Of a stretch of DNA of 64,000 nt, positions 55,747 through 64,000 are shown one piece after another. Below the pieces are notes generated by a model. It worked only from the letters and a program-made list of their open reading frames with translations, was not told where the DNA came from and did no database searches. Numbering within the stretch: the first letter of the stretch is position 1; each line of letters starts with the position of its first letter. Source of the stretch: Glandiceps talaboti (Eukaryota > Hemichordata > Enteropneusta > Spengelidae); NCBI RefSeq assembly GCF_964340395.1, contig NC_135568.1:8299780-8363779 (forward strand), in the 5' to 3' direction. A program made the position numbers and the translations under genes.

Positions 55747-55854
55747 TAGCCCTGCTTGCAGACAGAGAAAGATGTTCCAATACACCTTCATTCCCTAGTA
55801 CTTGACAATATCAGAGTCAAGTCCTGACTTACTCAATCTGCAAGCCGGACTATC
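55747..55854. mobile_element. Short TIR element, copy D
   Basis: Starts tagccctgcttgcagacaga and ends aatctgcaagccggacta. The core has tcagagtcaagtcctgactt, a diverged form of the copy B core. Confidence 0.7.
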
Positions 55855-56099
55855 CTTTTGAGTCAAACTATGATTACATACTGTATTTAAATGTATTTGT
55901 AACAATTTACTTATAATAATTAAACAAACTTTCCTGTTGAAATTTAGTGATTATGATAAGTAGATACCCTTTTCTTTCATACTTTGCTCCCTAGACATAA
56001 TATACAATATTCACTGCAAGCTGATATCCATCCAATTATTCAATGCCTTTCACTGGTTATATATAAGTACATCACAAATACACTGGAATCCATCCACCT

Positions 56100-56660
56100 C
56101 AAGAAATGACTGGTTGCCTGAAATTCAGGGAGCCTATTTTCCTTGAAAGATGGTGAATGTCTTGGGAGGCAGATTGCTTCCATAACTGACTGGTAGCCTA
56201 TGCTATTCAATAGAGATTGTGAAATGAGCTGACATGAATATAGCTTCCCTGCTTATTGGCTTATACACAACATGTAGCTGATAATCCATAGTCCTTTTCT
56301 ACAGAATGACTGGGAAGTGCTTCAGCACAAGTATGGCTTTTTTGATCAATTGTCTGGCAAGATAGAACTTATGCAGACGTAACCATGGAGTGAATGTGAA
56401 ATGTCTTGAGATGGCAAAATGGGGATCCATCTATGTCCTTTCCATGGGAAAAAATGGGAAATATTTTGGGAAAGTACTGCTTCCAGTTCAAGTAGCCAGG
56501 AACCAATGCTGCCCTTTCCATATAACGATGTGAAACATCTTAGGACGAGTAAGGCTTCTACGCCATTTGACTGGTAGCATGGAATCATATAATCCCTTTC
56601 CATGAAATGACAGTGAAATGTCTTTGTCTGGCTTCCAGGCTGACAGGTTGCACACATCCT
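56100..56660. repeat. Degenerate tandem repeat of about 80-90 bp
   Basis: Recurring blocks tgaaatgtcttgagatggca, ccctttccatgaaatgac and ttgactggtagcatggaatc, in the same order about six times, with strong divergence. Confidence 0.6.
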
Positions 56661-59276
56661 GTGGTCAGTATCAGACAGGCAGATCACAAGGTGAAAGGGA
56701 AGCACATTGTACACAATGAAGGCTGGTGAGTCACACTCACATTACAAAGCCCCTTATCATTGTTATAATTACAATGGGTACACAGTCACTTAGTACACTG
56801 CACCCATACTGTACTTAGACATGATAACATAAACTCTGGGTATGAATGTTTACATGTACACATTTGCTATGATTTTGCTCTTTTCCCCCATAATAGCACT
56901 GTGTAGTTGACACCTGTCTTGCCTAGTTATGAGATATGTACTCTGAATATGGGTTCATATGCAAGTTATGTTAACAAAGCCATGCAATGAGGTATAATTA
57001 TTTACATGTATTGGTAGCAAGTGTCTTGGACATAATACATGATTCTAAGAATCTCCTACTAAAGGATGTTGTTTCTGTCACAGGTAGGCCCTCACAACTT
57101 TTCTGAATGAAAGAATTGTTTGAAGTCAGTCAGTAGTTCCCACACTAGAAGCTAACAAGTTTCTGACAAGAATACAAGAGCCTGTTTACAACTTTTCATC
57201 TCATTTAGTAAAAATGTTTCATTCAATAACAGTTTACACATAACTAAAACTTAGAAACATGTTTGTTTCATTTTAATAATAAGTTTTGTCAGATCTATGT
57301 AATGTTTAGGTTATATTAACCACCCCTCAAAATCACAAGATGTAAAAATCTTATTTATATTCGCTTTTGTTCCTTTTACTGACTAATCAATTGTTTGTTG
57401 AAGCCCCAAAATGTATTCACCTGACCTATTCAAGGACTCCTTATGGTAAGTTCAACTTCAAGGTAGTTAGGTACCTTGGGTTACAATGGGTATTACTATA
57501 TTATCTATGCTAAACCTTTTCAATCTATACTTTAAAACACTGTGGTGTAAAAAATCATCACACATAGACATGAATTGAACTAAATCAGGAATGATGACTT
57601 AGGGACTAGAGACATTCAAGTGGTTTATACAGCTTCTGTCTACACCTCAGGTGATAATTCTATTTGGGAGATTACGTCAGCATAAAGGTATGTAAACAAC
57701 CTTGTGAAAGGCATCAGTAAAGACAACCACAAGTGATATACAAACTAAGTATTAGTCTATATTTATTTTGTGTGTGTCTATGGTGGCTAGTGAAGGGAAA
57801 ACTTACAGACGAACGTCACAACTTATATCATCACTGTGCATAGATTTCTAATTTTGAAGCCGTGTTTACATTTTTGTACACAAGAACATTAAAAGTTTGA
57901 GGAGTTGGTCTTTAACTTTTTCATCAACATAAGAGTCGTTACTCTTCCACTTAACAACACTCGATTTTTCTGGAGTTAAACACTTTCACGTGATTATGTA
58001 GCAATGAACCGAAACGTAACGCCACAGTCGACGTAATAGAAGATTGTTAGTAATATTACGTACGTCATAATTTCGACATTTCTGTGTCTGCTATATTCAT
58101 TCCACATTATCATAGCCCGCCGACATTTACCCAACGAAAATATCAGTTAGATGAAAACCATAGACGTCAACTCGATTTGGCCTTTAATCGGCCTTTATAT
58201 AAGACTCAGTAATCCGGTGAAAATTAACGAAGCCCTAGAAATTGAAACTACAGAACCAGGAAGGTAGCCATTTTGAAATGACACAGCCCAAGATAGCCAT
58301 TTATACATTAAACACTGTAAATACACAAGTTATTGAACAAAGGATAAAATTCACTAAATACTTACTTCAGACTGCTTCTTATATAGTTCAAAAATATTTC
58401 CAACAGTATTGTAAAGTGCCTTGTTTTCAATTTGTTTCCTATCAATTACTACTACGTCGTACCACCCTCTCCAGTGACCGTACAACAACTTACTGAATAT
58501 GTCCTTGGCATCAAAAATATCACTCCGCCATGGCATCAATACATTTCACGGAGAGTCTTAGATAGTTAATACAACGGATAAGTGAATAATACAACGTTTA
58601 CTTACTATCTGTATGTGATGTTCAGCAAAAGTTTTGATCATTCACAAAATTATTGATGGTACTATGTGACAGTCTACCTGGGGAGGGACACATAGGACCC
58701 CCTGAAATGGCTCTTCCTTTTGTGGGAAACCCGTTAGATCTTAAAACATGACGTCATATATTACTGTTCTCGTCTACCGCGAGTGTGATATTTGAACGAG
58801 ATTAGCCTAACGGTGACCTGTGAGTCAAAGGTCATTTCCTGGTCATAACCAGCTAGTCTTACAAAAGTGTTTATAATTTCAAGTGAACCAATACAATAAT
58901 ATATTAAACAATTAAAAATTACAATTAGCAGTCGTAATTTTTGAAATAAACTTCTTTTGTGTGTTTTTCAATCTAACTGCACACGTGATAATAAATAAAA
59001 AAGTTTTGATAATAATTGTCTAGAGAACGAGGATACATTCATAGCAACCATAAACAAATAGTCAGGTGGCTGGAAAAGGCTTGCACTTCGGGTCGATAGA
59101 CAGAAAATAACGAAGTTGAATCCATACGTGACCACGAGACGCACCACATCAACATAGTGGTGAACACCTTTTAGGACAAAGTGCCAGTTAATCAGTATTT
59201 AAAAGCATAAACATACGAATCTATTTTGTTAATCAAGTAAGAAAACTTCGGAGTACAATTCGACATCAAATTCGTT

Positions 59277-62200
59277 ATGGATACCGTGCAGCTTGTGAGA
59301 AAGGGTGTTGCAGTGCAAAGCAACAGTGCTAAGTACACCGACAGAAATCCAGATATATATGCGGTAAGTTCGATGGCAAATTCAAGGGCCTATAAGTTTG
59401 CACCAGGTTGACACGCTTGCAATAGTTTAATCATATTTGCAGGCCACACATACCTACTAGTACACCATCTTTTCTCCAGGTTTCAAGCGTATAATATTAT
59501 GGTATACCCTGTAACTTGTCTGCATGTTCCCTCAAACAATTAAAATGGAAGATGGTACTCGGTTGATTACGTCAAATTAACCCAAAATCTCACAAATAAA
59601 CATTTCATATGTATTTTTAAAGTCACATCAAAAACCTAACACAAAGATATTTGAAATCAATCTTGTAATACAATTATTATTTTCAGTTAATTTCTCACGC
59701 CTACATTCATTGTGTTTTAGTACATATTACATTCTACTACAGTATCCTCAGGTAGAAATTATGTATTTTTTTTGGAAAAAAAATGTATATTTGGAATTTA
59801 GATATAATACAGTAATATACTTTTAATATATTTTCTAACTTTAAAAACATTTTATTTTGCAGGCTGGTAAATTAATGAGTATAACTGGAGACAGTGCTAG
59901 AGATTGTTTAACTCATGAACAAAGACCACCAACTCCAGACACTGTTAAAAAGTTCCAGAACTTTTATGAACCTGAAGCAGGTGCTGAACGTATATTCTAC
60001 GGCCGTGCCAATGATCCCAACATAGCAGCTACAATAAGCCATGGAATCAGCACTAGACCCTCAGATTCTGTAAGTGTGAAGTTTTTCTTTCAACACGCTG
60101 TCACTGGAGACAAAACAACAACAAAAGCAATAATTGATGATGGTAATACGAAGTCAATAGAATTTAGAAAGAGTGTACATGTGATCATTCATTCATTCAA
60201 TGATTCATTCATAGCATGTGGTGTACACTATCAATTATCATTTCATATACTGATGTATGTCACTGAATGTTAAAACCTGATATATATGTAACTTGTAAGC
60301 CTAGATATTTTCGCCACTAGAAAATTTGTCAATTTTATAGTATTCAGCTGGTTTTAGAAGGACATCTTTTTCAAATTACAAATGTACCAGATTCTTACAT
60401 TGTGGTCATGTACAAGAAGGCATTTTAGTTGCTACTTATTTTCACATTTTTATTTTCCAGTGAAATAAGTGAAAATAAGTCTTTAGTGAAAATTTCCAAG
60501 TTTACAATAATACCCCTAAGGGCCCTTACTTCATCCCTGGATGCCAAATAGTTGTCATATCTCTCAGTTCATTTACAAAGTATTTGTTTTTTGTTACTCA
60601 GGCTGGTGCCCTGGCAAACCCAAGACCAAAAAGTCTGTATAATCAACGTATGTTGGATAAAAAGGAAATAGCAATGTATGCCAGTAAACAAAAGGCACCA
60701 CTTGGACGATCTCACGATCAGACTCCTGGTTTTCCAGATGGCATGGATGGCAAAGAAGCACGATTTGGAATTAAAAATGTCTTTGGTGAGTTTTATTCTA
60801 GATAATACATGTAGGTATTGATGACAGATAATTTACAATAGTTGAATCAATAAATGCTACTTAAACTCATAAATGACTGCAAGGCAACTTTATAATGATA
60901 GGTAATAAATGAAGACTTGTTCATTATTTTTAAAACATGGTACTTTTACTATTTAGAGCACAGCCTTACCAAGGACATAGATGCTGATATGAAATACAGG
61001 GTTTATGTTATAGCTTGTAGACTTGGCAGATTGTCATAGTTTAGTACCTTTCTGAATTTGATAATTGTGTAAATAATGTAAAAAAGAAGATAAATTAACC
61101 CAGCAAAATTACAAGGGGGGAGGTGGAATGGTTAAAGAGTTCGAGAGGGAGACACAGAAGCAGACAGAAGGAACTTGGCTCTGCACATTACATCATTTTG
61201 AGATCTTTTAGATTTGACCCACGTGTATTCTTTAGAAGTAAAGCTAACACACACTTTATTTTCTAGATGGCAGTGCTGGCGAACTAGTCAGTCCAGCAAA
61301 GGCCTATGATGAGGTGATGACAGAGGCCGGTGCAGGACACAACTTGTATATCGTTACTCACAATGATTATGACGTAGGTGAAAAGAGAGACAGGAAATAC
61401 GATTGGTCACGTTATGCCAAAGATAGTCGATTTGGTGAACCAACTCCCCATGACAACGATGGAAGACATGTGAAGAAAACCTTGAAATGGCTACATGATG
61501 AACAATCGTGAGTATAGAATCAATACTTGCTTGCTGTGTCGTAAATGGGCCGTAGGAATTAATTGAGGATAAAAGTCAAGAAAAACTATGGTACTCTAAA
61601 AGACATTGTACTATTTCCTCTCTATATTCCTTCATTGATAACAATATCTTTGTTTTTGATCATATGGATGACAAAGGATCATTTATTTTGGATTTTGATA
61701 AAATAAAAAACTCAACACGTTAATTTTGTTGTTGTAATTTATTAGTTACAAACAAGGACTTGATCGATGAATGATTTGATAGATTTTTTCATGTAGCAAA
61801 ACATTGTATAGTAACAATGAGTTGTTTTATTCATTGAAATTCCAATCATTTGCTACTACATTGTATAATAACATTACTACTAATGTTGCATATACAGGCG
61901 TAAAACTACTAAGATCATTTCAAAGAGGGTAGATGACTTCCGTGAACGTACTCAACCACAATTAGGTCAAGTTCATGATCCAATTAAGGATACACTTCTA
62001 GTACCATCAGATCATACGTATGGTATTATGATCCGTCCTGACGAGTACGGTGCAGGAGATCTCTTACATGGCAGGGTTCCTGGTAACTATCTACGTGGTC
62101 AAGATAGAGAACGTGGTGTGGTTGCAGCCATCAGACAACATCTCAAAAAAGCCAACTACCATAATTTTAATGATCTTGCTGCAGCTTTCAAACACTATGA

Positions 62201-63811
62201 TAAGGTAGGAACATGATTATTAATATAAATGAAAAAATACAAATCGATGAATTCTGTAAACCTTGAGATTTTTGCCATGAGAAAATTGCACAATTTGAGA
62301 GATTTACAACAAGTTCTCAAAGAACCAGATTTCACAAATTACTAAGCCTGGTGCACTGTTCATTTACAAGATGGCATTTTTAGTCACTATATATTTCCAT
62401 GTTTTTAGTTTCCAGTGAAATACACTTAAACTAAGTTTTTAGCGAAAATGTACAGGTTTGCAGTATAGGACAGATGACCATGACTTTACTGCTGTGGTAA
62501 ATTATACATGATGTATAATTTACCACAGCAGTAAAGTTCTTAAACTCAGTGGGAGCGGGCATACAAACTTTTCATACGCCGACTGAAATTTTGAACTTAA
62601 CTGCAAAAGGTAATGTCCCCTTGAAACTTTTGATGAGAATTGCATGATTCATGGCTGCCCCACAATATTATATATTTCATTTTTTTTTTTAAATTGCATG
62701 TAAAATTCTTCTTTTCTGTTTAAGATGATGTGATTTTTATGACTGTTTTGGAATGTACATGTGATATTATGGAAAAGTTGCTTGGCCTGAGGGAAGGGAT
62801 GTGTGGATGGGGGGGGGGGGGGGGGGGGTTGGGGGTGGGTGGGGGTTCCACATGCACTAGCCATACAGTACATCATACCGGTATTCTGAGGGATCTTATG
62901 ATGATTATGTACTGCTATGTTTTTCCTGTATTTAACGTTTATAGTCTTTGCTCCTCTTCTTAGTAACTACCCTGCAGTAACATTGGTTATCTTCTTACTT
63001 TTCAGAATGGAGACGGTAAGATCGATATTAATGAACTCCGTGCATGTTGTGTACAATTCAACTTACCAGTAGAACCGGAATTACTAGAACAATTACTTTT
63101 TGCTTGTGATGCCAATGCTAATGGATACATCGATTACGTAGCGTTTGCTAATTTTCTCAACTGGAAAGATAAAATGGATCAAGGGGTTGCTGTCAAAAGA
63201 GAGGGAGATGTTGAAACTATACAGAAACAAATTGATAAAGCTATTGGTGAACACAGAACATCAGCATCAATGATCAATGCTACAGTGGGTGGACCATTGT
63301 CAGCTAAAGGTAAGAATTATGTTTCTTGGTGCGTTTGTTTTGAAAAAATAAACAAAGGACATAGTGGCACTGGTAAGATTTATAAGCCTTTTATAGATAA
63401 TGCAGGATAGTGATTAACCAACTTTTAGCTTTTTCAAGACGACTCGAATTATCATAATTCTTCACCGAAGAAAATGATCAACGTTCAATGTATTTTCATC
63501 CTGATCATTGCTAAAATTGTTGTGGCAGGAGGTTGGCAACACGTGATGGCGTTGCCTACTGATTTTTGTACAGTAATCTTGTCTCACATATATTTGCTAA
63601 CAATTTTATCCCTGCATTTAAATTTTTAGGTTTCCGTTGCTATGGTGTACCTACAATCCGTAGTGATTTGCCAGCACCTAGATTCCGCCGTATTTCAGAT
63701 CGTAAAAATTATGGAGATGAGTCTGATGCATATGGTCTAGTTAATCCATCTATGTACAGTAATAGAGGTGTATATGAAAGGGATTTCTTCAAAGCCAGGA
63801 GACCAGATGAG
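59277..63811 (+). CDS. EFHB: EFHB, EF-hand domain family member B, first 504 codons; gene continues past the right edge
   Basis: Seven coding exons: 59277-59363, 59863-60069, 60602-60785, 61267-61507, 61898-62204, 63006-63309, 63630-63811, all with GT-AG introns and one continuous frame. EFHB is a ciliary/axonemal protein, reported also as a calcium sensor (CFAP21) in store-operated entry. Recognisable stretches: FYEPEAGAERIFYGRANDP, YGIMIRPDEYGAGDLLHG, VPGNYLRGQDRERGVV. The first EF-hand loop (residues 341-352, DKNGDGKIDINE) is canonical. The second (377-388, DANANGYIDYVA) has Ala in place of the usual acidic twelfth residue and may bind calcium poorly. The ATG at 59277 opens MDTVQLVRKGVAVQ. 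Human EFHB (about 830 aa) has a longer N-terminal part not seen here. The last exon ends GAT GAG|GTAAGG. Confidence 0.94.
60300..60530 (+). repeat. Intronic repeat shared by EFHB introns 2 and 5, copy 1
   Basis: tattttcgccactagaaaat, caagaaggcattttag and ttccagtgaaataagtg match, in order, blocks at 62270-62460 (tttttgccatgagaaaat, caagatggcatttttag, ttccagtgaaatacac). An old duplication or mobile element. Confidence 0.6.
61663..61725 (+). repeat. Fragment related to the Rab5 intron foldback element
   Basis: atatggatgacaaaggatca, tttattttggattttgataa and aataaaaaactcaac parallel the outer part of the 52435-52766 arms. Confidence 0.5.
62270..62460 (+). repeat. Intronic repeat shared by EFHB introns 2 and 5, copy 2
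   Basis: Counterpart of 60300-60530, in EFHB intron 5, just before the perfect hairpin at 62483-62537. Confidence 0.6.
62483..62537. repeat. Perfect hairpin, 27-bp arms, 1-base loop
   Basis: actttactgctgtggtaaat then tatacat (62483-62509), a single g, and the exact inverse (62511-62537). No mismatch in the arms. Lies in EFHB intron 5. Confidence 0.95.
62808..62846. repeat. G-rich tract
   Basis: About 20 consecutive G, then gggggtgggtggggg, in EFHB intron 5. It could form a G-quadruplex on the coding strand. Confidence 0.9.
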
Positions 63812-64000
63812 GTAAGGAGATTTTATATTCCAATCACTTAGGAGTCCATAACCTGCCTATTAGCAAATCTTTGAATCTGGAAGTAGTCTGACTGAGAATA
63901 GTCATGGATTTAGCTAGTACACTGGTTCCCAACTCTGATGTATTTATTGTCATATTTGAACACTTTTAAAATTATTTTTTCCATTTTTGTGAAAAGTTAA

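Larger units (their letters stand above)
52961..59276. promoter_or_regulatory. Interval between divergent Rab5 and EFHB start codons
   Basis: The two genes are head to head, so both promoters should lie within these 6.3 kb. A YY1-like ggtagccattttgaaatg is at 58263-58280. No coding exon was recognised. The interval also holds a SINE (55163-55560), a TIR element (55747-55854) and degenerate repeats at 54300-54720 and 56100-56660. Confidence 0.5.

Overview
The window is animal nuclear DNA: AT-rich, full of introns, and very rich in minisatellites, microsatellites and short palindromic elements. Every protein I can place is closest, from memory, to vertebrate orthologues (DNAJC13/RME-8, RAB5, EFHB). 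The organism is probably an invertebrate deuterostome. Amphioxus is my best guess, a hemichordate is possible, and neither is proven. All gene models below were built by hand from splice signals, reading-frame continuity and remembered family sequence. No search was run.

Layout. 1-18.2 kb: the 5' part of DNAJC13 on the minus strand, 20 coding exons and about 725 codons; the J domain lies beyond the left edge. 18.2-20.7 kb: no gene seen. 20.7-28.9 kb: two C2H2 zinc-finger genes in inverted, divergent orientation, both showing decay, with a GC-rich palindromic element near their axis of symmetry. 28.9-29.8 kb: interspersed repeat. 29.8-41.0 kb: two divergent Rab5-like GTPase genes on the minus strand. 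41.0-48.1 kb: no coding gene seen. 48.1-53.0 kb: a canonical Rab5 gene on the minus strand, 212 codons in five coding exons. 53.0-59.3 kb: the gap between divergent Rab5 and EFHB. 59.3-63.8 kb: the first seven coding exons found for EFHB on the plus strand; the gene runs off the right edge.

The three Rab genes share identical internal coding-exon lengths (152, 123 and 94 bp) and intron phases, so they are tandem duplicates. The canonical copy keeps all GTPase motifs. The two derived copies share changes in switch I, and one also departs from the family at the P-loop and at the catalytic switch II glutamine. RME-8 and Rab5 both act on early endosomes, so their nearness is notable, though it may be chance.

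The most unusual feature is in DNAJC13. Eight of its exon-intron junctions are tandemly repeated, with repeat units that run from exon sequence across the splice site into the intron. Units range from 18 to 135 bp and copy number from 2 to about 40. As a result the gene carries dozens of extra 5' splice-site copies. One array, of 48-bp units, can add 16 residues in frame.
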